This document shows positions 22,201 to 31,162 of a stretch of DNA of 64,000 nucleotides, piece by piece (position 1 is the first letter of the stretch; the number at the start of each line of letters is the position of its first letter). Below the pieces are notes generated by a model, which was given only the letters and a program-made list of their open reading frames with translations, was not told the origin of the DNA and searched no databases. The position numbers were made by a program, and so were the translations under genes. Source of the DNA: Oopsacas minuta (taxonomy: Eukaryota; Porifera; Hexactinellida; Lyssacinosida; Leucopsacidae); NCBI GenBank assembly GCA_024704765.1, contig JAKMXF010000354.1, positions 806,690 to 870,689 of the forward strand, written 5' to 3'.

Positions 22201-25200
22201 ACCTTCAAGCAATCACTTTCATGGTATGGGACTTTGGTGGACAAGATGAATTTCAACCAACACATCAGTGCTTCCTTTCCAAACGCTCAATTTATCTAGT
22301 TCTCTGGAACCTGACTAACAAAGAGGAAGGAATAGACGAGTTAAAGGGATGGCTACTCAACATACAAGCAAGAGCCCCTAATGCCCCAGTACTGATAGTC
22401 GGCACACATCTTGATCTATTAACTAAAACGGAGAGACAGCAAATCCCACAGATGAGAAAGAGTATTATGCAAAAGTACGGACATATTGACTTCAAACAAA
22501 AACCTGGCCTCCCTAACATAATTAACATTACAGAAGTCAGTACGGTAACTAACGAGAATGTTGATGACCTCAGAGATACTATCTACAACTCAGCTAGTCA
22601 TTTAACAGTAAATGGAACACTCTATAACGAAAATGATAAGATGAATCAGTCTAGACAGAAGCTACTCATGGATCAGCTGATCCCCTCTGCATATCTACAG
22701 ATGGAAGAGTGTATTAGAAAAATGGCGGTTAGATGTGCTCGTGAAGAATTGCCTAGGATAATGGAGGAGAGTGCATTCTTTGAAAACTTAAGTCAGATCG
22801 TAAAACAGATCCTAAACTATGATGACGTAACAAGAGAGATGGAACATGCCCTCAAGTTCCTTCATGACAACGGGTTCCTCCTGCACTATGAAGACGCACA
22901 ACTCAAAGATCTCTACTTCATAGACCCCCAGTGGCTCTGTGACCTGCTAGCACAAGTTGTCACAGTCCGAGAAATCAATCCGTATATCAAAGATGATGGG
23001 TTAATGCCGATAAACAGTATGTACCATCTTTTCAACAAACAAAAAGATTTCCCAGCTAAATATATTGACAAGTACATACAGTTATTGATCAAGTTTGAAG
23101 TTGTCTTGAAGCTAAATGAAGAGACTCTATTAATCCCATCCTTCCTCCAACCTAACAGACCACAGATAGAATATTTCTTTTATCCTGAAACAGATTATTT
23201 GCCTCCCATCAAGATACACATCATGGTAGATTATATACCAGGTGGGTTCTGGGCTAGATTAATAACTCGGATACTATCTGACGAAGCTATAAAAGACGCA
23301 ATTCTTTCTGGATGTGCTCCAGTACTAGTGGCAGATAAGTTGAACTGGGTAAAGTGGAGGAATGGACTGGAACTGAGTTGTTGTCTAGACGTAGGAGAAA
23401 TTTGTCTAGCAAAACTTTATGAGAAACAGGAGGATCAGCTGGGATTCAAAAGAAAAGAGAGAAAGGCTTGGATTAAATACGAAGCAGAGTTTGAAGAATA
23501 TACAGCTAGAGAATTTGAGACATACGCACTGATGCTAGAAATCCCTGATAACTTCCCTACACTACTCAAGTATAATAAAGAACAAGGACAAGTACTGGAG
23601 AAGATGCAAGATAAGATGAGAGCTACCATTCTTACAAAACTTACATACCATACAAAAGTTCTGATTGACGATTGGTATCAAGGTATGTCACCTGCAAAGA
23701 TCTTAATCAGCTGTCCATTCTGTTTATCACAAGGGAAGACAGATTTCAGTCGATACAGAGGAGTTGGGGAGATTGAAAAAATGGGTGACCCAATGGAAGT
23801 ATTAGAGAAATCTGGAATGATAAAATCGATGGAAGATGAAATGCAAAAACTAGACACAAATCTAGAAAACGTTTACTTCTTTTCACACGAGCACATTCTA
23901 GTTGAAACACAAAAATCAGTATTCCTGGAGTGTCCTAACCATGGTAAACTGCCTCTCAGTATCGTAGCTCCAGATGCGATATTCACTCATTTGGGAACAG
24001 AATTACTCGTGCATCCTACAAAACTAGCTGTATGTAAGCTACTGGGTAAGGGAGCATATGGACACGTGTACAAGGCCAGGATATGCTCAGATGATGGACC
24101 AGTGAGGGGATGTGCACATGGAGAGGGAGTAGCTGTGAAAATGATGGTAAAGTACAATGAACAACGAATAGAAGAAGCTATCACACAACTACAAGATTTG
24201 TGTCCAAAACTCAACAACTTTGGACTTCAAAACGAAAGGAAAATTAACTACAAAGTTTATGAAGAGGTTATGAACGCTCATGACGTAGTGTTCAAGGAAG
24301 CTTCGTATCTCTTATCACTAAAGAATCCATATGTGGTCAGCTTGATAGGAATCTGTCTCTTCCCAATTTCTCTAATTCTGGAACTAGCACCCATGAGTAG
24401 CCTCGAGAACCTGCTTTATGAGTACGACAAGAGGGGACTCAGACTCTCTCAAATGACTTGTCACCAAACAATACTACTTATCACTAAAGGACTCAAATTT
24501 ATACACAGAAAGAATGTAATTTATAGAGACTTAAAGGCCAGTAACGTTTTAGTTTGGAAGTTTCCTTTACCGACAGATGCAGAAGGTGCTTCTACGGATG
24601 TCAGTTTGAAGATATCTGACTATGGAGTAAGTCAATTCGCGAATTTCGGTGGATTGGGCTGGGCAGGAACACCTGGATATATGGCACCTGAGATTGTTAG
24701 TCATGTGGGGTCACAGCTTTACACAACAAAGGTTGATATATTCTCGCTGGGAATGACTATTTACGAGGTGATTACACTCCACCCACCTTTCTCAAACCTT
24801 CAAGACATAGCTGCTAACCAGGAGGTAGTCAACAATAACCGTCCCCTCCTCACAACCAAGGACACCTCCAGCTCTATTCTGATGCGTGAACTCATGGTAT
24901 GGTGCTGGCAACAAGACCCAGCCAAAAGACCCTCTGCTGAGGAGGTACATGAAGTTCTCAACTCGTGGGAATTTCTAGCACTACAAGGAGGGATAAAGCT
25001 TTTCAATAAAGGAGTAATATCATGTGCATCTGTGTTTTGTATTAACGAAATGCAGGTACCTGAATCTCCAATACAATCCTTAACATACAGAGACGTAGTG
25101 CCGGATATCGCGAGACAGAAGAGCAGCAGTTCAGAGTATGATACAGCTAATTTTGTGAATATAAAAATAGATACAAATGATGTTCAGTTGGAAGGCATTA

Positions 25201-26360
25201 ATGATCCCGTGGTGAATAAACCAGTGAGATCAGCTCTAAAGAAGAAAAATCTGAACCCTACTATTCGTCTCAGTGATTGTTTAATAAGAACAGAATCGAT
25301 ACAAGAGTCTATCCTACTAGAAACGCCTAATAAACAGATATGGGAAATATGGGTGTGTGGAGGAGGAAAGTACACCAGTCAGTTGTCTGTACTCAAATAC
25401 AAAGACAAATTTACATCAATTGAGGACATTTATCTGGGCTCAGCAGCTTGTACTTGCCTACGGAAAGTGAATGACCATATGTGGGTTGGTTTTGAAGAAG
25501 GATTTATTCAAATATTCGATGCTCGCAGTCGTAAGCTGAAAAAGAAGATCTGGATTGAGCCTGGTATTCCTGTTATCTGTATTGAATGGTGTAGTAAGCA
25601 ATTTATGGTACTTATTGTTGTAGCTAATGGAAATATATTCGAGCACTATGACAATATAGATCTGTTTGAATCGATTCACTATGAAGCTAGTTTATTTCCA
25701 TTCATTAACCAGCGGCCTTCAATTAGTCTAGCTATTACCATTTACAGTGCTGTATCAGTGTATTCTGAAAATGTAGGTAACTTTCTATGGCTAGGCATTG
25801 AACAGGGAAATATTCTTGTTGTGAATACGGACAATTGGAAGGTAGAAGAAATCGGGTTAAATATCGTAACAAGAAAATCAGTTCTCCCATGTGTGCATCT
25901 AGTAACAATGCCGAGTAAATCGCTAGTTTTTGGATCACTCTCCTACACGACCAATATCATAAAATGGAATGCAGAAACAATGCTATTCGAGAGTATGTGT
26001 GATGTGTCTTCATACAAAAATATTGGAAAGCGAGTAGAGGATGCTAGAGTCATAACTAATCTCCATACAGACAGTAGTAAAGTGTATGTAGGATTGAATG
26101 TTGGTACTATGTTGATTCTGAACACAGATCTTGCTGTATTAGCCTCCTATTACGGACATGAGGGCAGTATATCTCAGGTGCTGACACTAGAACACGAAGA
26201 GAGAGACGATAACATCCCAGAAGATAAGAAAAAGGTTCTTACATTTGGGCTTAACTACCACCGCTATTTTAACCGTAAGAAACAGATGGAAGACGGATCT
26301 CCTCAGAATCTACTGGTGTGGGAACTTGAAGATAATATATATACAAACTGTAAAATATAA
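19281..26360 (+). CDS. LRRK-family ROCO kinase (ANK-LRR-ROC-COR-kinase-WD40-like), single exon
   Basis: A 2359-aa protein in one uninterrupted frame. Ankyrin-type repeats cover about residues 60-400 (DEWRAVHVAAVKGRLECLKVLV, TPLHAACEHGQIEVIRVLL). Leucine-rich repeats cover about 490-880. The ROC GTPase domain starts near 895, with P-loop GMQKRGKST and switch motif VWDFGGQDEFQ; THLDLL serves as base-recognition motif. COR follows to about 1500. The kinase has G-loop LGKGAYGHVY (about 1587), AVKMM, catalytic YRDLKASN (about 1748), DYG (about 1778) and APE. The last 350 or so residues resemble a WD40 propeller. ANK plus LRR without an armadillo block is closer to LRRK1 than LRRK2. The intact motifs predict active GTPase and kinase. 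Lack of introns over 7 kb is unusual for this family. Confidence 0.93.
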   Translation: MDASNEYEQFDTEAFDGSFELKRLEILVINAICNNEVDQLVRILEYGADPCLETRFLNNLNYPSDEWRAVHVAAVKGRLECLKVLVKCGARTNMLLSNGTKTSSLAESRGHTDLVVFLKQVEEQDNRDVEQQIHSLKDLMQACSDGVPVNTLNMLLNALLNNCNPLFWKFENGDSPMLAVCRTGDLEKLGALVRRGSPALFCMRRLDNQHTPLHAACEHGQIEVIRVLLYFWPQLLNMKSSEGATALVIAVSCLHLEVIVELIQIAKTREDFKNFTKTYNPPIPDLESKHEDIIPILEFNAQDATGNTALHRAILQKSQKVVNILTELEHIDLDIKNSGEQTPLHMAIEGQLYGVVERLLTKKANTKIKSYFNTCHYYPLTVATLLNDNAMLKLLLSHNIHYGLQEASKFAIDLYPELLVTLLSYNAHIDEELLDDTSDRYVDANLRRPEFAIFCNFTKYSLRDLQVDTLTESLLNLSQKFVMTIPGIVIPPQDLIKYVTKVDVSNNFLTSVPECFYSLNNLFNLDLSFNKITSFTPEPGKWLQLSYLSLANNQLKTLHPELFKLPQLRYCNVNNNELLNLPRQMWIAPVLNKLMLKNNKIQNLPEDIPLNTNSQSMSCFRTSESMDSPVSGEQKFHSRTTIFTKGLQFDFTKTTSCLPKALTHLNLAENILTDLPEELPCLCPDLQVLNLSCNNLTGVSFPTCFPASLLDLNLSSNKITSINCTQDIKLKHKCARQPIDYSASTDLEDFTCNHRNHTGLQRLSRLDLSKNKLNTLNLHPPEKGDKHTEQQQGRRETHENKKKKDKNLICPLLTCLYLSHNELEQVPESVCDTRTLTALHIDENPILELPPKLGQLLNLFQLDRTGLQLVFPPQNILDKNVKDIIGFLWSLQKEAKPYHRIRLMLVGMQKRGKSTLLGKLSDRGTYRTTKSTWQLQRRPKSNQSLATPGISISEWTYMPKMRKMFLGAKNSQLDLQAITFMVWDFGGQDEFQPTHQCFLSKRSIYLVLWNLTNKEEGIDELKGWLLNIQARAPNAPVLIVGTHLDLLTKTERQQIPQMRKSIMQKYGHIDFKQKPGLPNIINITEVSTVTNENVDDLRDTIYNSASHLTVNGTLYNENDKMNQSRQKLLMDQLIPSAYLQMEECIRKMAVRCAREELPRIMEESAFFENLSQIVKQILNYDDVTREMEHALKFLHDNGFLLHYEDAQLKDLYFIDPQWLCDLLAQVVTVREINPYIKDDGLMPINSMYHLFNKQKDFPAKYIDKYIQLLIKFEVVLKLNEETLLIPSFLQPNRPQIEYFFYPETDYLPPIKIHIMVDYIPGGFWARLITRILSDEAIKDAILSGCAPVLVADKLNWVKWRNGLELSCCLDVGEICLAKLYEKQEDQLGFKRKERKAWIKYEAEFEEYTAREFETYALMLEIPDNFPTLLKYNKEQGQVLEKMQDKMRATILTKLTYHTKVLIDDWYQGMSPAKILISCPFCLSQGKTDFSRYRGVGEIEKMGDPMEVLEKSGMIKSMEDEMQKLDTNLENVYFFSHEHILVETQKSVFLECPNHGKLPLSIVAPDAIFTHLGTELLVHPTKLAVCKLLGKGAYGHVYKARICSDDGPVRGCAHGEGVAVKMMVKYNEQRIEEAITQLQDLCPKLNNFGLQNERKINYKVYEEVMNAHDVVFKEASYLLSLKNPYVVSLIGICLFPISLILELAPMSSLENLLYEYDKRGLRLSQMTCHQTILLITKGLKFIHRKNVIYRDLKASNVLVWKFPLPTDAEGASTDVSLKISDYGVSQFANFGGLGWAGTPGYMAPEIVSHVGSQLYTTKVDIFSLGMTIYEVITLHPPFSNLQDIAANQEVVNNNRPLLTTKDTSSSILMRELMVWCWQQDPAKRPSAEEVHEVLNSWEFLALQGGIKLFNKGVISCASVFCINEMQVPESPIQSLTYRDVVPDIARQKSSSSEYDTANFVNIKIDTNDVQLEGINDPVVNKPVRSALKKKNLNPTIRLSDCLIRTESIQESILLETPNKQIWEIWVCGGGKYTSQLSVLKYKDKFTSIEDIYLGSAACTCLRKVNDHMWVGFEEGFIQIFDARSRKLKKKIWIEPGIPVICIEWCSKQFMVLIVVANGNIFEHYDNIDLFESIHYEASLFPFINQRPSISLAITIYSAVSVYSENVGNFLWLGIEQGNILVVNTDNWKVEEIGLNIVTRKSVLPCVHLVTMPSKSLVFGSLSYTTNIIKWNAETMLFESMCDVSSYKNIGKRVEDARVITNLHTDSSKVYVGLNVGTMLILNTDLAVLASYYGHEGSISQVLTLEHEERDDNIPEDKKKVLTFGLNYHRYFNRKKQMEDGSPQNLLVWELEDNIYTNCKI

Positions 26361-26859
26361 ATATAGTATTTGGTATCTGTTTGTTGTCAATAATAATAAT
26401 TAGCTGCGATAGAACTCACGTTTTAGATCTTTGAATGCGTTTGTTTGAAATATCTTTTCTCTAAGCTAATAATTATGAAAGAAAGAAATATTATGATCTA
26501 TAAAGAGATTAATATTGAGTAAATAAATAGAAATAATAGAATAAAACGAGCCTAGTATGACCTTATACAATTGTAGGGTGAAGGAAACATCTCACAATTG
26601 AAAGCACTTAGACCTAATGAGGAAATGGAATGTATAGAATGTGTAAGTACATACACCAGGCTATACGTGGCACTATGATTATATACATATTTGAACAAGA
26701 GGTGAATATAATATATAAGGTATAACTTATTGAGTCGAGGAGAGCTTGAAAGGATTCTAGAATTGTTAGGAAAACAAACTAGTTAATCCGATAAAGAATT
26801 CGAAAAACTATGCAAATTGTCGCTAGGAGATTTGTTGCCAATGTTTAATGACGGAATAT
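26361..26859. other. Convergent intergenic region, LRRK-like and TYW4
   Basis: The 3' flanks of two converging genes; AT-rich, with no gene or element recognised. Confidence 0.5.
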
Positions 26860-28857
26860 TTAAGTATGTGTGAGTCCTAGTAACCAAGGTTGCGGATTGA
26901 AATGTGTTCCAAACGAGAAACAATTCCCACCTCCCCCTATTACTAACAGCTGTCGTCCCTTATCCACTAGCTCTGCACTGAAGTTGTAAGGCAAAAAACT
27001 TCTAAGAGGGGAATAGAGTGAACAAAGGTTTGTATCTGTCCAAGAACGATTATCTAAGTTGATTACAAGAAGGTGATAATAACAAGGTGAGTGTAGCTCC
27101 ACACCTCCTAATGAGTAGATTATGGAACCCTTTATAACAGCAGAATGCGAGTATCGAGCAGGGAGAGGGGGATCGAATTGTACACAATTCCACACAGGAG
27201 ATATCTCCTTATAAGGTAGCATAAGCAGGTGAGATGAAGGTGTTAACATTCGCGTTAATCCTCCATACACAATCAATAAATCATTCCAAATAACTGCAGT
27301 ATGAGAATGAACCTGAGCTAAATAACCTGAATCCTTTGATAGCATTAATCTCCATGAGTGTGTACTCATATCTAATAACCATGTATCACTATGTACCAAG
27401 CCTCCTAAACTAACACCACCATGAATAAGTAGAGATACACTACTCTCTGATACCACTGTGTTGGCAGAATGTCTCCATCTGGGTTCTGGAGTTACGTCAC
27501 CAAGACTGAGCTTATTCCAAAAATACTGTTTCTCTTCGCTAACACAGTCTAGGGACAGGAGATAAGTGTGAATATTTGGAGCTTTAGGAGATTTCCTCCC
27601 ACCCACAAGCACTATAGACCCATCCGGTAGAGTACTAAGGGTGCAGTGCATTAGACCACCAGGGCCCTCTCCTCTGATTTCAACTGGGACACATTTACAG
27701 TCAATGCTTTTGCCACTAAATGATAACCTGACTTCTGCGGAGCTATTCACCCTCCCATGAATCCCACCACTCCCATATCCTCCAAATAAGAACACAGACT
27801 CTGTTACAGGGTTATAACATGAGGCGTGACTGTGTCGTAACAGCAGTGCTGAGTGTGGGAGGGATTGATATGTGAGATAAGAAGGAGATAGAGTAGAGAG
27901 GGTAGAGTGAGAGGATACGGGATCACTGGGAGGGGATAGTGAAGCAATAAACTCTGTACCCTTCGCCCTCCCTGCTAGCAGTACCGTGTAGTGATTACAC
28001 TTCTGATGCCATTCTTCATACTCGTCAAACGGCTCTAAGCTCTGTATTCTGATAACCTCATCCTCTAGAAGAGAGGTGTGGTTGTAGAAGAATGAATTCA
28101 TATCCACTGATCTCACGTGCTCATAAGCTAGATGTAGGAATCGAGTTTCTTGCTCCAGAGGGGTCTCATAATCAGCTGCAGTGTAGAGAAGAGATCCTAT
28201 ACTCTGATAGTGATGCATCATAACTAGTCCGAATGGATCATGTGTATACACCTGCTCATATATAAAGAAACATAGGTTTGGGAAGTTTAGTGCAGCCCAT
28301 TTTATGAGACGAGAGGATTGAGAGGGTCGCATATATGTGAGCACTACTTCTGAGACGAATAAGGTTGGGAGCAATAAGTCGAAGTCTGGGATAGCTCGCA
28401 ATTTAGAGAGGAGAGCTTTTGTGTCTCTTAAATCCTGTCCTAATAAATAACATCCATCTCCATCATACCCTGAAGCAGTTAGCAGCCTCTTCTTGTTCTC
28501 CATAACGAGTGGGAAATCAACCTCCACAAACGTTACACCTTCTACCAACCCCTCACTCCTCAGACGGAGATAAGCAGTATCAAATCCAGCTCCTAGCACG
28601 ACTATCTGTGTTCTCACCCCACTACTCCTTCCCCATCTACAGAACGAGGTCAGCACGTGTTGAATAGCTCTGTTACGGATATAGTAGCCCCAGTGGATAA
28701 TTGGAGCACGACGACTCAACTTAGACACGAAGTGCTTGACAAACGGGTCAGCAAAATAGCCAGCTTGACAAGTAGAGCATTTGCTAACCATACTGTAGTC
28801 ATTAGTACCTTGTACAGCGTTTGGTTTGAGAAGAGAGAGAGGTGGAATGGAAGACAT
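26860..28857 (-). CDS. LCMT2: TYW4/LCMT2, tRNA wybutosine-synthesising methyltransferase
   Basis: A 665-aa protein, near the usual roughly 686 aa. The N-terminal half is a leucine-carboxyl-methyltransferase fold: RAPIIHWGYYIR-NRAIQHVL at about residues 50-70, SAM-binding VLGAGFDTAYLRL at about 87-99, and FVEVDFP. The C-terminal half (about 335-660) consists of kelch repeats (VFLFGGYG, IVLVGGRK, LLIHGGVS, LLIVYGGL, IYSLGGV, LLVIGGGG). TYW4 methylates and methoxycarbonylates the wybutosine precursor at position 37 of tRNA-Phe. The kelch half distinguishes it from LCMT1. Single exon, ATG at 28855-28857. Confidence 0.93.
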   Translation of the reverse strand: MSSIPPLSLLKPNAVQGTNDYSMVSKCSTCQAGYFADPFVKHFVSKLSRRAPIIHWGYYIRNRAIQHVLTSFCRWGRSSGVRTQIVVLGAGFDTAYLRLRSEGLVEGVTFVEVDFPLVMENKKRLLTASGYDGDGCYLLGQDLRDTKALLSKLRAIPDFDLLLPTLFVSEVVLTYMRPSQSSRLIKWAALNFPNLCFFIYEQVYTHDPFGLVMMHHYQSIGSLLYTAADYETPLEQETRFLHLAYEHVRSVDMNSFFYNHTSLLEDEVIRIQSLEPFDEYEEWHQKCNHYTVLLAGRAKGTEFIASLSPPSDPVSSHSTLSTLSPSYLTYQSLPHSALLLRHSHASCYNPVTESVFLFGGYGSGGIHGRVNSSAEVRLSFSGKSIDCKCVPVEIRGEGPGGLMHCTLSTLPDGSIVLVGGRKSPKAPNIHTYLLSLDCVSEEKQYFWNKLSLGDVTPEPRWRHSANTVVSESSVSLLIHGGVSLGGLVHSDTWLLDMSTHSWRLMLSKDSGYLAQVHSHTAVIWNDLLIVYGGLTRMLTPSSHLLMLPYKEISPVWNCVQFDPPLPARYSHSAVIKGSIIYSLGGVELHSPCYYHLLVINLDNRSWTDTNLCSLYSPLRSFLPYNFSAELVDKGRQLLVIGGGGNCFSFGTHFNPQPWLLGLTHT

Positions 28858-29821
28858 GAGATAGATAGCGGGAGAGATTACTACAAGTTAGCATATAATG
28901 CGAAAATATTGGGTCAATGGATGGAATTACGATAGCCAATATTGTTCACAAATATTCCTATAAATATAGTAGTAGAATTTTGTGCTAATTACAAAGAAAT
29001 GTACTGAAGAATCCTTATAAGAATTGCTATCGCCGGGAACAAATACCGTCAAAATCTCAAATGGTGTATGGACAATACAGAGCAAAACAAACATTTCCAA
29101 ATTGAATAGTAACTTATCTACTGAGCTGAACACAATGCAATCATTAGCAAAAATATATAATAATAAGCCATATGAAGTAATATACTTGTTTCCAATCCCC
29201 ACCCGCCCAAATTTTGTCCCCTGTCCGGAAGGATTGCATTTATATTTTTCCAAATTTATAGCTTATTCTTTGGTTAAAACATTATGCAATCCACATTTTA
29301 CTACTAGTATATTAAAAAATTCAATTATTTTATACCCAGAAAGAATGTGATGAGACAATTGAAGGGTCATCTTATTAACATATTAACTGGCGATAAAAAA
29401 TAAAAATAAAAAAAGTCCGCCGTCCCAGTTTCCGAAGAAATTCCGGATGAGAAACAAGTAAATTATCTCACATGGCCTAATCCTACTTTATATTTAGCTG
29501 GAGTATTTATAAATCAAGGAATGTCACTTCACAACATAACACGGGTGACGATATCCTTAGCTGAAATATGGGCAGTAAAGAAAAAGAACGATGCCATACT
29601 TCAAAGGGAAACATGTAAATTGAGTCTGTATAATGTAATAATATCTGTATTTAAATAATTAGATCACTCAAGGGTCACATCAAAGTTTAGTTTTGTACAG
29701 AAATAAATTATGAAAACAGTTAAAAGGTGTAAAGTCGTAGTTTACGGTAAAGTATATTACGCGACATATTCCATAAACTATAATAAATAACAATTTCCAA
29801 TCTCCAAATAATGCACAGTAA
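28858..29821. other. Intergenic DNA with unexplained open stretches on the plus strand
   Basis: Two open frames lie here: about 29022-29350 (no ATG at its start; contains FPIPTRPNFVPCPEGLHLY) and, after a possible splice acceptor near 29428, a frame ending at about 29657 that reads NPTLYLAGVFINQGMSLHN. They might be exons of a small gene or a decayed one. I do not recognise the product, and no ATG with good context links them. Confidence 0.25.
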
Positions 29822-31162
29822 TTATCCAAAATATACAATTCCTGATGTAAAGTCTAACCAAGCACCAAGTGAATTGAAAATGTACAGATCTGCTAAAGTG
29901 AATGTGAGGTTAGTGAGAAGGATCAGGAAATAGTTTCCAGTGTTATGTTCACAAGGGATCGGACAGGGACGAGACTTCACGCAAATGCTAAGTGTATCAG
30001 CCAAGTAATTGCGAATCGTATTCTCACACATTGCTAATAGCAAGATTGTGAAGATGATAAAATATACAATTTTTAGTGATGCCATAAATTCTAACTCTAA
30101 ATTGTAGATGTAGAGAGAAGCCTTGAGCTCGGTAGTTACAATTATTCCAGCCAGAATGTAGGAAATTACAGCAGCAATTGGGCGGCCGAATATGTGAAAA
30201 GGAAAGTAGATATAGGTCCTGATAAAGTTTAGGCAGGGGATGTTCCAGTTGAATAGGATGTCTAGAAACGAGTGAGGTAGCTCTGTATGTATAGGTTTGG
30301 AAACAGAGAAGGATACTTTGTTTGGATTGAATAAAAGTAGTGTAGATATCTGCTGGGTCCCTGAAGATACAAGAGTCAGCTGTTGTAGCGAGTTTAGCGA
30401 ATATTTAAGGGAGCGGATTCCGAAGAAGACACAAAGAGTTGGAATTGGGAGAAGGTCACTTACTTTTACAAGAGCTATCCCTACAGCCATAAATAGCACT
30501 GATAATATGGCAGATGACGTCAACGTCAAGATACGCTTAGAGTTTGTATTCTTGAGTAAAGTGATCGTTTGATGTTCTTTGAGTGTGATGAATGGACCTA
30601 GGAGTATATTAGCAGGCGAAAAGAGATAGCCAAGATATTCAATAAATGTTGGTATAAGTTTGAAATCTACATCTGAAACCAAAATGGAGGATCGAGATCT
30701 CTTGGATAAAGAAATTTTTTGTTTTCGAATGTCCTGAGGTAAAGAATATATTTTCATGAATAACGTTAGGAATGTTATTTGAGATAAAAATGGCTGTGTA
30801 GATAAATATCCGATGAAAGGCCATGTTTCTACATGATATCCGGTAGAATGTAATGATACTAGGAAGTATGCAGTTACAGGTAAGAACAGGGAGAGTATGA
30901 TCCGTGCTCCTCTTAGAAACAGAATTAAGTAGGAAAGAGTTGCAATGAGGAGGTAGGAATAGATAATATGGTTCACAGCTCCGAATGCAAGAAACAGTGT
31001 AATTACACCGGATATAGTGAGTAGGATGTTACATTTATTGGGCGATATTTTGAGAATATTGATGATATGGAAAATACAGATTGGGATGATTATAAATGGT
31101 AGAAGAGTGGATAAATGTCCAATAATTCTAAGGAATGTCATTAATGTTAATTCTTTTAGCAT
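29822..31162 (-). CDS. PORCN: Porcupine-like MBOAT protein lacking the catalytic histidine
   Basis: A 446-aa polytopic protein related to Porcupine, the ER O-acyltransferase that attaches palmitoleate to Wnt. Shared signatures are EYLGYLFSPANILLGPFITLKEH (about residues 175-197), LPHSFLDILFNWNIP (about 295-309) with RTYIYFP after it, and KSRPCPIPCEHN (about 396-407), which matches SRPCPPDCSH of animal PORCN. Where the family has LLHG with the catalytic His, this protein has hydrophobic residues; there is no His between residues 323 and 406. The C-terminus stops after SLGAWLDF...VYFG, about 30 residues short, so the last membrane segment seems lost. It may be a pseudoenzyme or have changed role. 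Single exon; ATG at 31160-31162 precedes a typical hydrophobic N-terminus. Confidence 0.8.
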   Translation of the reverse strand: MLKELTLMTFLRIIGHLSTLLPFIIIPICIFHIINILKISPNKCNILLTISGVITLFLAFGAVNHIIYSYLLIATLSYLILFLRGARIILSLFLPVTAYFLVSLHSTGYHVETWPFIGYLSTQPFLSQITFLTLFMKIYSLPQDIRKQKISLSKRSRSSILVSDVDFKLIPTFIEYLGYLFSPANILLGPFITLKEHQTITLLKNTNSKRILTLTSSAILSVLFMAVGIALVKVSDLLPIPTLCVFFGIRSLKYSLNSLQQLTLVSSGTQQISTLLLFNPNKVSFSVSKPIHTELPHSFLDILFNWNIPCLNFIRTYIYFPFHIFGRPIAAVISYILAGIIVTTELKASLYIYNLELEFMASLKIVYFIIFTILLLAMCENTIRNYLADTLSICVKSRPCPIPCEHNTGNYFLILLTNLTFTLADLYIFNSLGAWLDFTSGIVYFG

